This document shows positions 24,325-33,104 of a stretch of 34,503 nucleotides of DNA, piece after piece. The notes under the pieces were generated by a model. That model made no database searches and was not told the origin of the DNA. It saw only the letters and a list, made by a program, of their open reading frames with translations. Source of the stretch: Oscillospiraceae bacterium (GTDB lineage Bacteria; Bacillota; Clostridia; Oscillospirales; Oscillospiraceae); NCBI GenBank assembly GCA_015067885.1, contig SVLO01000022.1:1-34503 (forward strand). Reading direction: 5' to 3'. The position numbers were made by a program, and so were the translations under genes. How positions within the stretch are numbered: the first letter of the stretch is position 1; every line of letters begins with the position of its first letter.

Positions 24325-26748
24325 TTATGGCGCGTTGGAGGGTTCAATATAAACGAAGTCCGCACGGATATACCCCTCATGTGTTGCACCGTCGTTGCCG
24401 ACAAAGCGAATTTTGTACCAGCCGTTGTCGGCTTGGTCCAAGATATCGCATGGAGTGCCGACCTGGGTGACGTACATCACGCTACCGTCAACGGGGGCGC
24501 TGCGGATGGATGCGCCGGTGACGTGGAAAATTCCCGCGGTCCCTGTAGGGACATCCGGAAGGGGGTGGCCTATAGAAGCATCCAAAGAGGTGCCTGTAGA
24601 GGTATCCACAGAGGCGCCCACAGAGGCATCTGCAGAAATGTCCGCAGAGGTATTCACGGAATTTGCGGTTTCAGATTCGGTGGATACAGACTTTGCGGAA
24701 ACGTAGGCATCCAAATCAATCCACATGGCGGGACGGACGGCAAGAGCTGTAGTTTCGATATCGATTGAAGAATAGAACAAATAATCATCAGAGGAGAAAC
24801 CGGGGTAAAGAGGATCTCCATCGCGAGACGTGCGCAAAAACCATTGGCAGAAACCGTACTCGGATGTGACACTAATTTTTGTGGCTGCATAAGCGGTAGG
24901 CAAAGTAGCCGGAGAAAAATCAGAACAATATAGCCTGAACTCGCCTATACTCAACAAGAAAACCTTGTCAAAAACGGCATTTTCCAGCGTGGTGATTGAA
25001 ATGGCTGTTTGTTCCTCGGGGGAGAATGCGGTTTGGATGAAATCCCGATTCAGCCACTGACGCAGGGAACAGGTTTCCCACGTAACATCACCGGCTTCAA
25101 TGTGATACGGCTGAGCATCAAGTGCATACTGACTGATGACCAAAGCACGATCGGCTTGAACATCCAACACCAGCCACTCAATATCCTCGGTTCCGTTTGA
25201 AGGGTTGTTGTCCTGTTCGTACCGACCAAAGGTAATATAGTCGCCAGCGGCAATCTGTTTCGGCATCAGTGGATATATCAGCAGCAGAATCAGACCTATG
25301 CCAAGTAATACCACGAGCAGACTCAGAACTATCTTTCGTTTTTTTGTGGACGGACTATCCGCTGTCGATTCCTTGGTTGTCACTGATGACGAGGGGAGGG
25401 CGTTTGGTTCGGCGGCCGCCATCGGCTGAACGATGGGGTGGCTCGGGGTGGGCGCAGCCTGTGCGGGGGGCGGGGCAGGCGGTGCCTGGGTTGCTATGGG
25501 TGCTGTCGGTGCGGGGGCAAAGATAGGCTCCGTTTTATCGGTGTCCATGGTGGAAACAGGCGTTGCGGGTCCGGATACTGCAGGTTCGGCATGGGGCGGA
25601 ACGGAAGGAGCAGGGGCGAAGATACTCTCGGTTTTATCCGGCTCCTCTTCCTCTAGAGAGATGAACTGGGATGGTTCAGACATCTGCGCCGCCTGAGGAG
25701 CGGCGAAGACGCTTTCGGTGGGCGAAGACTTCCGGGCGGAGGGCGCAAAAGGAGAGTTGCCGCCGTCGGTGTCGGTGGTTTGGGGGGTAATGAGCAGGGC
25801 GCTGCCTGGAACTTGCACACAATCCGACTGGGCCAGCAGACATTCCAGTTGCAGACGCATTTCCTCCGGAGTGGCAAACCGCTGGGCGGGGTCGCGGGCG
25901 CAAGATTTCAGTACCACGGCAGCCAGTTCGGGGTCTGCATTGACCGGGGCAGGAATTTGCTCGCCATTGATGCGCTTTGCGTTTGCGTTCTCTTTGTCGC
26001 TGTAAGTAATGCGATTTGGATAGGCGGGAAGAAAGGGAGTGCGATTGTTGTTCAGCAGACGGTACAGTACAAGACCCAGGGAATAGAGGTCAACACTGGG
26101 GCCGTAAGGCTGGCCCAAATACACCTCGGGCGCCATGTAATTGTAGGTACCCTTTTTGGACAGACCACTGGTGGTCTTCTCGGCTGTCCGGGCAATGCCA
26201 AAGTCGCCCAGTTTGTAATTACCATACTCGGAGACAAAAATGTTCTCCGGCTTGATGTCGCGATGGATGATGCTTTGTCTTTTGCAGAACTCAAGCGCTT
26301 TACAGATGTCAATGCCCAGATGAATGATGTCGGTCCGGGTCATCCCTTTTGCGGCAATGTATTCATTCAGGGGGGTAAGCAGCTCCATACGGATGAGAAT
26401 GTCCCATCTGATTTCGCCTTGGTGTTCAAGGACTTTGTGATCCTCGCAGCTGACGATGTTGGTGTTACCCTTGAATTTGGACATCAAAGCGAACTCGTTC
26501 ACGATTTCTTCCACAAGGTCGCGATAATACAGGGAGACACTCTGCTCGTCCATGCCATCGGCCATGATATTTTTGGCTTCGCTTTCGTTTTGGGGAATGG
26601 TGATGACCTTCAGGGCGGCAGAGTAGGTTCGGCCAAAGTCGGTGCGTTCAATTTCGAAGACCTTTCCGAAGTTGCCCTCGCCGATCAGGCGCTTGATGTG
26701 CCACTCGCCAAAAATTGGTTCCATATTTTTGTAATAAGATATATCCAT
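24325..26748 (-). CDS. Ser/Thr kinase with DUF6273-like and SH3-like extracellular domains
   Basis: Membrane receptor kinase (807 aa). The Hanks-type kinase domain (about 14-300) is intact: GEGNFGKV loop at 23-30, Lys47, HRD Asp164 in [11 protein letters not shown] Asp182, and APE 206-208. A Pro/Ala-rich linker (about 310-470) follows with three copies of a TExxF motif (T344, T373, T406). The single membrane helix is at about 472-495. Outside lies a DUF6273-like domain (about 500-680, YITFGRYEQDNN ... WLNRDFIQTAF ... AVRPAMWIDL), a Ser/Thr/Ala/Asp-rich spacer (about 686-728), and an SH3b-like domain (about 738-804) that may bind cell wall. The start at 26748 (MDISYYKNMEP) aligns with the two paralogues and has AGAAGG upstream. 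It is downstream of two sister kinases and a PP2C phosphatase on the same strand. Confidence 0.9.
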   Translation of the reverse strand: MDISYYKNMEPIFGEWHIKRLIGEGNFGKVFEIERTDFGRTYSAALKVITIPQNESEAKNIMADGMDEQSVSLYYRDLVEEIVNEFALMSKFKGNTNIVSCEDHKVLEHQGEIRWDILIRMELLTPLNEYIAAKGMTRTDIIHLGIDICKALEFCKRQSIIHRDIKPENIFVSEYGNYKLGDFGIARTAEKTTSGLSKKGTYNYMAPEVYLGQPYGPSVDLYSLGLVLYRLLNNNRTPFLPAYPNRITYSDKENANAKRINGEQIPAPVNADPELAAVVLKSCARDPAQRFATPEEMRLQLECLLAQSDCVQVPGSALLITPQTTDTDGGNSPFAPSARKSSPTESVFAAPQAAQMSEPSQFISLEEEEPDKTESIFAPAPSVPPHAEPAVSGPATPVSTMDTDKTEPIFAPAPTAPIATQAPPAPPPAQAAPTPSHPIVQPMAAAEPNALPSSSVTTKESTADSPSTKKRKIVLSLLVVLLGIGLILLLIYPLMPKQIAAGDYITFGRYEQDNNPSNGTEDIEWLVLDVQADRALVISQYALDAQPYHIEAGDVTWETCSLRQWLNRDFIQTAFSPEEQTAISITTLENAVFDKVFLLSIGEFRLYCSDFSPATLPTAYAATKISVTSEYGFCQWFLRTSRDGDPLYPGFSSDDYLFYSSIDIETTALAVRPAMWIDLDAYVSAKSVSTESETANSVNTSADISADASVGASVDTSTGTSLDASIGHPLPDVPTGTAGIFHVTGASIRSAPVDGSVMYVTQVGTPCDILDQADNGWYKIRFVGNDGATHEGYIRADFVYIEPSNAP

Positions 26749-26822
26749 AAACAAGCCTTCTTATTTGTTGCAATGTAAAAGTGTTGAGGAGAGACACCGT
26801 CGGGCGGAAGAGCATCCCTTAC

Positions 26823-28502
26823 TCAGAATTTGAATAATTGCATAAGCACACCCAAAAGGCCAAGGGCGACCACGCCGGATACGATGGAAACGGTCAAAAG
26901 CCACTTATAGCTTTTCTTGCCGGCTTGAGGGGCGTCGGTTTGGGGCGAGGGCCACTGGAACTGGTTGGACCACTGGGGCGAGTCAGGACATTGCAGGAAC
27001 GGCGAAGCACCGAACGGCGAAGCGCCAAAGGGTGAGGAGGTAGGGAAATTCGAATCAAAGGTCGTACCCTTATGGGTGGCGGAAGAGGTTTTGGGAGGTG
27101 CGGGGCGGTTACTCGTGAAGGGCGTTGCCGGGGAAGGCGTGGGGCGGTTGTTTCCTGCGGGCGCCGTCTGAGAAGGCGCGGGGCGGTTGTTCCCCGCGGG
27201 TGCCGTCTGAGAGGGCGTGGGGCGGTTGTTTCCTGCGGGCGCCTGGGTAGGGGCGGGCGCGGGTTGGCTGTTCGCAGTGTGCTGCCCATGGGGGGTGATG
27301 AAAATGCTGGCGGTATTCTCCGACTCCTCAAAGGGGATGTTGTATACACGCTCATTGGCCGCGGGCGAAGTTTGAACGGGGGCGGCCTGAGCGGGGGTGG
27401 CCTGAGCGGGGGCGGCCTGAGCGGGGGCGGCGGGACGGTCGGTGGCAGTTCCGCGCCGGGGTGCGGCGAACAAGCCCTCGGTAGGGGAGGACTCCTCGGC
27501 GGGGATATAGCGGTTGCTGGCGGTGCTGATCTTTATGGGGCCGCTGACGGCGCAGGTGCAAATATTCTCCTGCGCGTTTTGGTGGTGCAGCAACTGCTCC
27601 AACTGCAGGCGCATTTCCTCCGGAGTGGCAAAGCGCCGGGCGGGGTCGTAGGCGCAGGCCCGCAGCACCACGGCAGCCAGATCGGCATCGGCGTTGGCCG
27701 GGGCGGGGATCGGCTCACCGCTGATGCGTCGGGTGTTGGCGGTTTCGCGGTCGCTGAAGGTGATGGGGGTGGGGTAGGCCGGGAGGAAGGGCGCGCGGTT
27801 ATTGTTCAGCAGGCGGTACAGCACAAGGCCCAAAGAATAGATGTCCACGTTGGGGCCGTAGGGCCGGCCCAGGTACACCTCGGGGGCCATGTAGTTATAG
27901 GTACCCTTTTTGGACAGACCGCTGGTGGTCTTTTCCGCCGTCCGGGCGATGCCGAAGTCGCCCAGCTTGTAGTTACCGTTGTTGGCGACAAAGATGTTCT
28001 CCGGCTTGATGTCGCGGTGAATGACGTTCTGTTTTTGGCAGCACTCAAGGGCCCGGCACAGATCAATGCCAAGGCGCGTGACATCCTGCCGGGTCATGCC
28101 CTTTTTGGCGATGTGGTCGATCAGGGGAGTGAGCAGCTCCATACGGATGAGGATGTCCCAGCCGATGGCGTCCCGATGCTCGATGACCTTGTGGTCCTCA
28201 TAGCTGACGATGTTGCTGTTGCCCTTCAGACTGGACATCAGGGCGAATTCGTCGATCATTTCCGACACGAAGCCGCGATAATACACAGTGATGCTGTGTT
28301 CATCCATGCCGTCGGCCATAACGCTTTTGACTTCGCTCTCGTTTTGGGGGATGGTAATGACCTTCAGGGCGGCGGAGTAGATCCGGCCGAAGTCGGTGCG
28401 TTCGATCTCAAAGACCTTGCCGAAGTTGCCCTCACCGATCAGGCGCTTGATATGCCACTCACCGAAAATCGGTTCCATGTTCTTGTAATAAGACAGATCC
28501 AT
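26823..28502 (-). CDS. Ser/Thr kinase with bare C-terminal membrane anchor
   Basis: Second kinase of the array (559 aa). The catalytic domain is complete and nearly identical to its sisters (Lys47, Asp164, Asp182; [10 protein letters not shown] near 200-209). The long linker (about 310-530) is rich in Pro, Ala, Gln and Thr. It carries two copies of the T-x-x-[IL]-F motif (T341, T397) and three tandem 13-residue units built on APAGNNRPxPSQT (about 421-459). A C-terminal helix (about 533-555) is followed by only four residues, MQLFKF spanning its end, so there is no sensor domain. It may be a cytoplasmic relay that is anchored rather than triggered from outside. GAGGATAA lies upstream of the ATG; it is 48 nt after the third kinase. 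Confidence 0.9.
   Translation of the reverse strand: MDLSYYKNMEPIFGEWHIKRLIGEGNFGKVFEIERTDFGRIYSAALKVITIPQNESEVKSVMADGMDEHSITVYYRGFVSEMIDEFALMSSLKGNSNIVSYEDHKVIEHRDAIGWDILIRMELLTPLIDHIAKKGMTRQDVTRLGIDLCRALECCQKQNVIHRDIKPENIFVANNGNYKLGDFGIARTAEKTTSGLSKKGTYNYMAPEVYLGRPYGPNVDIYSLGLVLYRLLNNNRAPFLPAYPTPITFSDRETANTRRISGEPIPAPANADADLAAVVLRACAYDPARRFATPEEMRLQLEQLLHHQNAQENICTCAVSGPIKISTASNRYIPAEESSPTEGLFAAPRRGTATDRPAAPAQAAPAQATPAQAAPVQTSPAANERVYNIPFEESENTASIFITPHGQHTANSQPAPAPTQAPAGNNRPTPSQTAPAGNNRPAPSQTAPAGNNRPTPSPATPFTSNRPAPPKTSSATHKGTTFDSNFPTSSPFGASPFGASPFLQCPDSPQWSNQFQWPSPQTDAPQAGKKSYKWLLTVSIVSGVVALGLLGVLMQLFKF
27126..27242 (-). repeat. In-frame 39-bp tandem repeats in the second kinase
   Basis: Three copies of a 13-codon unit encode APAGNNRPxPSQT variants in the cytoplasmic linker. 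Because the unit is a multiple of three, copy changes would alter linker length without breaking the gene. Confidence 0.75.
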
Positions 28503-28550
28503 AAGCAGTTATCCTCACGTGTGTGATATAGGGGTATCAGACAATTGCGA

Positions 28551-31079
28551 TCAAGGGGCGGGTACCACCGTTACCTTGCAGGTTGCCTTGTGGGGGGTGG
28601 AGCAATTGTCGAAGTAGAACGTGGTAGTGATGGTGGCGGTGCCGGGGGCGACACCCACAACCTTACCGCCGGCGTCCACGGTAGCCACCGATGTGTTGCT
28701 GCTGGCGTGAACATAGCGGCGGAAACCGGAATTGTTGCTGTAGTACGCGTATATGGCGTTGCTTCCGCCGACCCGGACGGTGATGCTCGAGTCGGACAAC
28801 CAGCCCGTATGTGTACAAGCGGGGGCAGAATTTACGGTAAGGGTACAGGTAGCGGACTGGCCGCCGGAGGTGACGGTGAGCTTGACCTTGCCCGCGCTGA
28901 CAGCGGTGACGGTGCCGTTTTTGATGGTGGCGACCTTGGTATTGCTGCTCTTCCAGGTGTAGCTGCCGTTGCCGCCGCTGGCCTTCAGGGTGTAGGTTTC
29001 GCCGGGGTTGAGGGCAATGGCGGTTTTGTTGAGCTTCAGGGTCGGGGCGTTGGGGTCCTTGACCGTTACGGTGCAGGTGGCAGTCTGGTCGCCGGAGGTG
29101 ACGGTGACCTTGGTGGTGCCAGCGCCCTTGGCGGTGATGACGCCGTCACTCACAGTGGCGACCTTAGCGTTGCCAACGGTCCAGGTATAGGTGCCGTCGC
29201 CGCCGCTGGCGGTCAGCGTGTGCTGCCGGCCGATGTTCAGGGAAAGGGAGGTCTTATCCAGGGTCAGGGGGCTGACCACCACTTCGGGAGGGGCCTCCTC
29301 GGGACCCTTGCTGACCCGGATGGTCAGCTTGTCGCCCGCGTACACAAAATCCACGTCACTGGCGGCGATCACGGTGCCGGCGGCGGCGGAGTCGAATTCG
29401 TACTCCACAACCACGGTGGCGCCGATGGCTTCCAGGGTGGTTTTGGCCTCCTGCTCGGTTTTGCCGACCACATCGGGCATGGGAATACCCAAAACGACAA
29501 CGTCCTCGGAGGAGGAGGTGCTTTCTCCTCCGTCAATGGAGAGCGCGATCAGAACGATTCCCAACACCAGCGCCAGGACCAGGACGCCGGCCACGATTCC
29601 GAGAATCAAAAGCGATTTGCGCTTTTTCTTGGACTCGGTTTCGGTTGGGGGCGTGACAGGATTCCGGGCCTGCTCAGCCTTTCGGGCCTGACGAGCCTGC
29701 TCGGCCAGTTGGGCCTGTCGGGCCTGCTCGGCCAGTTGGGCCTGTCGGGCCTGCTCGGCCAGTTGGGCCTGACGAGCCTGCTCGGCCAGTTGGGCCTGAC
29801 GAGCCTGCTCGGCCAGTTGGGCCTGACGAGCCTGTTCGGCCAATTGGGCCTGACGAGCCTGTTCGGCCTGACGAGCCCGCTGGAGGTCGGAAGGCGAGAA
29901 CATACTCTCGGTTTTGTCATAATAGTCCGAAACCGAGTTGTCTACGGGAATCGGGGTCGGTGTGGGCGCAGGAGGAGCGGGATTTACGGATGTCTGCTGA
30001 ATGGGAGCATGGAACACGCTGGCGGTGGCGTCCAAAGGCTCCGGCGTGTGGATGGGCGCTGCCGGGGTGGGACTCTGGGCGCCGGCGGCGCCGGTGGAAC
30101 CGGTGGCGGTTTTTGTGGCAGAGGCGGTAAAGGCGCACACGTTTTCCTGCTTGTCCTGGCCGGACAGAAGCTGCTCCAACTGCAGGCGCATTGCCTCCGG
30201 GGACTCATACCGGTCTGCGGCCTGATAGGCGCAGGCTTTCAGCACCGCGGCCGCGAGGGCGGCATCGGCGTTGGCCGGGGCGGGGATCTGCTCGCCGTTG
30301 ATGCGTCGGGCGTTGGCGTTTTCACGGTCGCTGAAGGTGATGGGATTGGGATAGGCGGGGAGGAAGGGGGCGCGGTTGTTATTCAGCAGGCGGTACAGCA
30401 CAAGGCCCAGGGAGTAGATGTCAACGCTGGGGCCGTAAGGCTGGCCCAGATACACCTCGGGCGCCATGTAGTTGTAGGTGCCTTTTTTGGACAGACCGCT
30501 GGTGGTCTTCTCCGCCGTCCGGGCGATGCCGAAGTCACCCAGTTTGTAGTCGCCGTTTTTGGATACAAAGATGTTTTCCGGCTTGATGTCGCGGTGGATG
30601 ATGTTCTGCTTTTGGCAGAACTCAAGGGCCCGGCACAGGTCAATGCCCAGCCGGACAATGTCCTTGCGGCTCATTCCCTTTTCCGCGATGTGGTCGATCA
30701 GCGGGGTGAGCAGCTCCATACGGATCAAGATGTCCCAGCCGATCTCGTTTTTGTGTTCCAGGACCATGTGGTCCTCGTAGCTGACGATGTTGCTGTTGCC
30801 CTTCAGGTTGGCCATCAGGGAGAACTCGTCCACGATCTCCTCCACGAAACCGCGGTAATAGACGGTGATGCTGGCATCATCCATGCCGTCGGCCATGACG
30901 CTTTTGATTTCACTCTCGCTTTGGGGGATGGTGATGACCTTCAGTGCGGCGGTGTACTTGCGGCCAAAGTCCTCGCGCTCGATCTCAAAGACCTTGCCGA
31001 AGTTGCCCTCGCCGATCAGACGATTGATTTTCCAGGCGCCGAAGACCGGCTCCAGTTTTTTGTAATAGGACATATCCAT
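28551..31079 (-). CDS. Ser/Thr kinase with PASTA and bacterial Ig-like extracellular domains
   Basis: First kinase after the phosphatase (842 aa). The kinase domain (about 14-300) has GEGNFGKV 23-30, Lys47, Asp164 and Asp182. The linker carries two TxSxF motifs (T352, T390) and a charged helix of nine-residue repeats (402-470, unit ARQAQLAEQ). The membrane helix is at about 489-513. The outside part has one PASTA domain (about 527-591, [20 protein letters not shown]) and three BIG2-like Ig folds (about 604-673, 680-749, 752-839). PASTA points to muropeptide or lipid II sensing as in PrkC; the Ig folds likely extend or bind wall polymer. The start at 31079 has GAGGTG just upstream; an in-frame GTG at 31088 overlaps that site. 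It is the closest match in the set to a PrkC/StkP-type kinase. Confidence 0.92.
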   Translation of the reverse strand: MDMSYYKKLEPVFGAWKINRLIGEGNFGKVFEIEREDFGRKYTAALKVITIPQSESEIKSVMADGMDDASITVYYRGFVEEIVDEFSLMANLKGNSNIVSYEDHMVLEHKNEIGWDILIRMELLTPLIDHIAEKGMSRKDIVRLGIDLCRALEFCQKQNIIHRDIKPENIFVSKNGDYKLGDFGIARTAEKTTSGLSKKGTYNYMAPEVYLGQPYGPSVDIYSLGLVLYRLLNNNRAPFLPAYPNPITFSDRENANARRINGEQIPAPANADAALAAAVLKACAYQAADRYESPEAMRLQLEQLLSGQDKQENVCAFTASATKTATGSTGAAGAQSPTPAAPIHTPEPLDATASVFHAPIQQTSVNPAPPAPTPTPIPVDNSVSDYYDKTESMFSPSDLQRARQAEQARQAQLAEQARQAQLAEQARQAQLAEQARQAQLAEQARQAQLAEQARQAQLAEQARQARKAEQARNPVTPPTETESKKKRKSLLILGIVAGVLVLALVLGIVLIALSIDGGESTSSSEDVVVLGIPMPDVVGKTEQEAKTTLEAIGATVVVEYEFDSAAAGTVIAASDVDFVYAGDKLTIRVSKGPEEAPPEVVVSPLTLDKTSLSLNIGRQHTLTASGGDGTYTWTVGNAKVATVSDGVITAKGAGTTKVTVTSGDQTATCTVTVKDPNAPTLKLNKTAIALNPGETYTLKASGGNGSYTWKSSNTKVATIKNGTVTAVSAGKVKLTVTSGGQSATCTLTVNSAPACTHTGWLSDSSITVRVGGSNAIYAYYSNNSGFRRYVHASSNTSVATVDAGGKVVGVAPGTATITTTFYFDNCSTPHKATCKVTVVPAP
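29670..29876 (-). repeat. 27-bp tandem repeats coding a charged helical stalk
   Basis: Six perfect nine-residue units (ARQAQLAEQ, 29697-29858) plus a degenerate unit at each side encode a continuous Arg/Gln/Glu/Ala helix just inside the membrane. The DNA units differ at only a few third positions. Stretch and unit length suggest a coiled coil or single-helix spacer between kinase and membrane. Confidence 0.85.
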
Positions 31080-31124
31080 GGTACGCACCTCAACTTTTCT
31101 AATCTCATCTTAACGCGTATCGCA

Positions 31125-31916
31125 TCAATCGATTGCGACAACGATAATGGTCACATTGTCTTTTCCGCCGTTTTCAAGGGCCATGGCGGTCAGCCGCTCC
31201 ACACACCGGGCGGGGGGGAGGTTCTCCGCCAGTACGGCGGCGATGGTGTCCTCGGTGACCATATCGGTCAGGCCATCGCTGCACAGGACGTAGCGGTCGC
31301 CCGCCAGGGTGGCCTGCGTACAGACGGCCGGCTCGATGACCATGTCCGCGGGGTCGATGCCCAGGTGTTGGGTCAGGCGCGGCTTTCGGTTTGTCAGGCC
31401 GTGCTGCTCAATGACAGCCCGGTCGGTGTGGTCAACGGAGAGCTGTTCCAGCACGCCGGCGTGGAACCGGTACACCCGGCTGTCACCGACGTTGGTGATG
31501 TGCGTCTGCCCGGGGTCAACACTCAGCAGTGCCGCCGTGGTCCCGATGAGGGCGCGCTCGTGGCTGCGGGCCGCCGCGCATATCGCCTCGTTTGCCCGAA
31601 GCAGGGCCCCGACCAGCTCTGCCGCGGGGGTCGCCCGGGGCAGCTCCTGAATTTCGGTGGCGGCGAGGTAGGAGGCGATCTCACCAAGGGCTTCGCCGCC
31701 CATGCCGTCAAACACGCCGAAATGGACGGGGTCGGCAATGGGGGCGCAGTAGTACAGCGTATCGGACAGGCCGCGGTTGTCCGAGGGCAACGTGATGCCG
31801 TTGAAGAACAAATTGTCTTCATTGTTGCCGCGCACGAGGCCGATGTTACAGCCGCAGGCCGCGGAGAGCTTCAGCTCAGCGGGTTTGACTTGTTTCTTGA
31901 ATTTGAATCGGAACAT
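31125..31916 (-). CDS. PP2C-family protein phosphatase (PrpC/Stp-like)
   Basis: Soluble metal-dependent Ser/Thr phosphatase (263 aa), the usual antagonist of Hanks-type kinases. Metal-site motifs are all present: VRGNNEDN (28-35, Asp34), FGVFDGMGG (67-74, Asp70), NVGDSRVYR (142-150), LCSDGLTDM (211-219, Asp214) and GGKDNVTIIV (250-259, Asp253). The start at 31916 (MFRFKFKKQ) is chosen because AAGGATGG lies upstream and family homology starts soon after; the longer open frame upstream lacks homology. The stop is 45 nt before the first kinase, so they are probably co-transcribed. A 143-nt gap separates it from the radical SAM gene; I see no clear promoter there. Confidence 0.93.
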   Translation of the reverse strand: MFRFKFKKQVKPAELKLSAACGCNIGLVRGNNEDNLFFNGITLPSDNRGLSDTLYYCAPIADPVHFGVFDGMGGEALGEIASYLAATEIQELPRATPAAELVGALLRANEAICAAARSHERALIGTTAALLSVDPGQTHITNVGDSRVYRFHAGVLEQLSVDHTDRAVIEQHGLTNRKPRLTQHLGIDPADMVIEPAVCTQATLAGDRYVLCSDGLTDMVTEDTIAAVLAENLPPARCVERLTAMALENGGKDNVTIIVVAID

Positions 31917-32059
31917 ATTACAGCCATCCTTCTTGGGCAACCCGATTAACCGAATGGCCGGGCTGCTGACAGATAATAACAGGTTACAATGCCATTGGGC
32001 ATAAGCGCCCGCTTTAATGGGTTTCGCCTTGCAGACTACAAAATAAGGAGATGTAAAGG

Positions 32060-33100
32060 TCAGGACCTTTTCGCCAAAGGACACGCGGGGTCCGCCCGGA
32101 AATAGGAGCCGCAGGCGGCGTAGCTTTGGCATCTGGCACCGCCGCGACAGGCTATGGCATACTTGCACGCGACACATTCCGGCGGGATGTGTGTCCGGCG
32201 CAGCCGGAGGAAGGTTTCGTGCTGATAGTAGACCTCCTGCAGTGTGGTCTGCAGGACGTTGCCGCAGACGATGGGCATACGCCGACAGGGCATGATGTTG
32301 CCGAACTCATCCACGGTGATCAGGCTGCTGCCGGCGCTGCAGGCGTACAGCGCACCTTTTGAATGTTGGAACTGCAGGGCGCGGTTCATGGTGACGGTGG
32401 TTTTTGGGTACAGCAGCCGCACCAAAAGATTGCCCCGGGCTTTTTTCAGAGTGCGGATATACCTAGCAAGCTCGTCCTTCGTGATGGCAAGCTCCTGCAG
32501 CTCCTGCCCGGAACCGATGGGGACGAGCCGGTCCGACCACAGCTTGGTGATGCGCCGCTTTCTGCATTGGGCCGCAACGGCAGGCAAGTGCTTGTAGTTG
32601 TCACGGTTCGCCGTGAAGCTGATGTAAGTTCGAATTCCACGCTGTTCCAGCCGTTGTGCCGTGTCCAACACCCGGTCGTAGTCCCCGGGGGCCCGGAGCG
32701 CGTCGTGGGTTTGCCGGTCGCCGTCCAGACTCAGTTGGATGAAAGAAACTTCGGTTTCCTTCAACAAGTCGATGAGTGCGTCATCCAAAAAGGAGCCGTT
32801 GGAAAGGATACCGTAGGTGAAAAAACGCCTGTTTTCGCCAAGATATTCCAAAATGCGCTTGATGTCCTCACGGAAAAAGGGTTCGCCGCCGGTGAGGTTG
32901 ATGTGACCTTTCCGTGTGATACCGTGGCGGCGGTTGTATTCCGCGCGCAGCTGCTTGAACTGCTCGATAACGGAAACGACATCGTCGTAGGACAGGGGTT
33001 CCACGTCGCCCTCGGTGCGGTAGCAGTGCTTGCAGCGCAGGTTGCATCTGCCGGTGATGTGGAACTGCAGCAGCAGACGGGATTGGTTGTGGCAGTCCAT
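32060..33100 (-). CDS. Radical SAM/SPASM enzyme, probable protein-modifying maturase
   Basis: Cytoplasmic iron-sulfur enzyme (346 aa). The radical SAM cluster motif CNLRCKHC (Cys19, Cys23, Cys26) lies at the start of the barrel, with NLTGGEPFFRED at 68-79 as the SAM-contacting GGEP motif. The C-terminal SPASM region has Cys254, Cys272, Cys279, Cys309, Cys312, Cys318, Cys324, Cys330 and Cys340, enough for two auxiliary clusters. This layout is shared with enzymes that crosslink ribosomal peptides (sactipeptide-type maturases, PqqE, anSME). The start at 33100 sits 4 nt after the stop of the gene encoding a membrane protein with a Cys-Gly tail, so translation is coupled. That tail is the likely substrate (inference). 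The open frame continues upstream as poly-alanine, which is only the other reading frame of the Cys-Gly repeats. Confidence 0.9.
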   Translation of the reverse strand: MDCHNQSRLLLQFHITGRCNLRCKHCYRTEGDVEPLSYDDVVSVIEQFKQLRAEYNRRHGITRKGHINLTGGEPFFREDIKRILEYLGENRRFFTYGILSNGSFLDDALIDLLKETEVSFIQLSLDGDRQTHDALRAPGDYDRVLDTAQRLEQRGIRTYISFTANRDNYKHLPAVAAQCRKRRITKLWSDRLVPIGSGQELQELAITKDELARYIRTLKKARGNLLVRLLYPKTTVTMNRALQFQHSKGALYACSAGSSLITVDEFGNIMPCRRMPIVCGNVLQTTLQEVYYQHETFLRLRRTHIPPECVACKYAIACRGGARCQSYAACGSYFRADPACPLAKRS

Positions 33101-33104
33101 TTTC

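Noticed and set aside
29670-29876. Regular 27-bp repeats considered as a CRISPR array
   Set aside because: Units are contiguous without spacers, in frame within a kinase gene, and no cas genes are present.
28545-31949. Plus-strand frame of over 1,100 codons opposite the third kinase and the phosphatase
   Set aside because: It is antisense to clear kinase, PASTA/Ig and PP2C domains; it has no ribosome site and shows low-complexity composition.
31917-32177. N-terminal extension of the PP2C phosphatase
   Set aside because: It overlaps the end of the radical SAM gene and the intergenic gap, shows no homology, and a good start with ribosome site exists at 31916.
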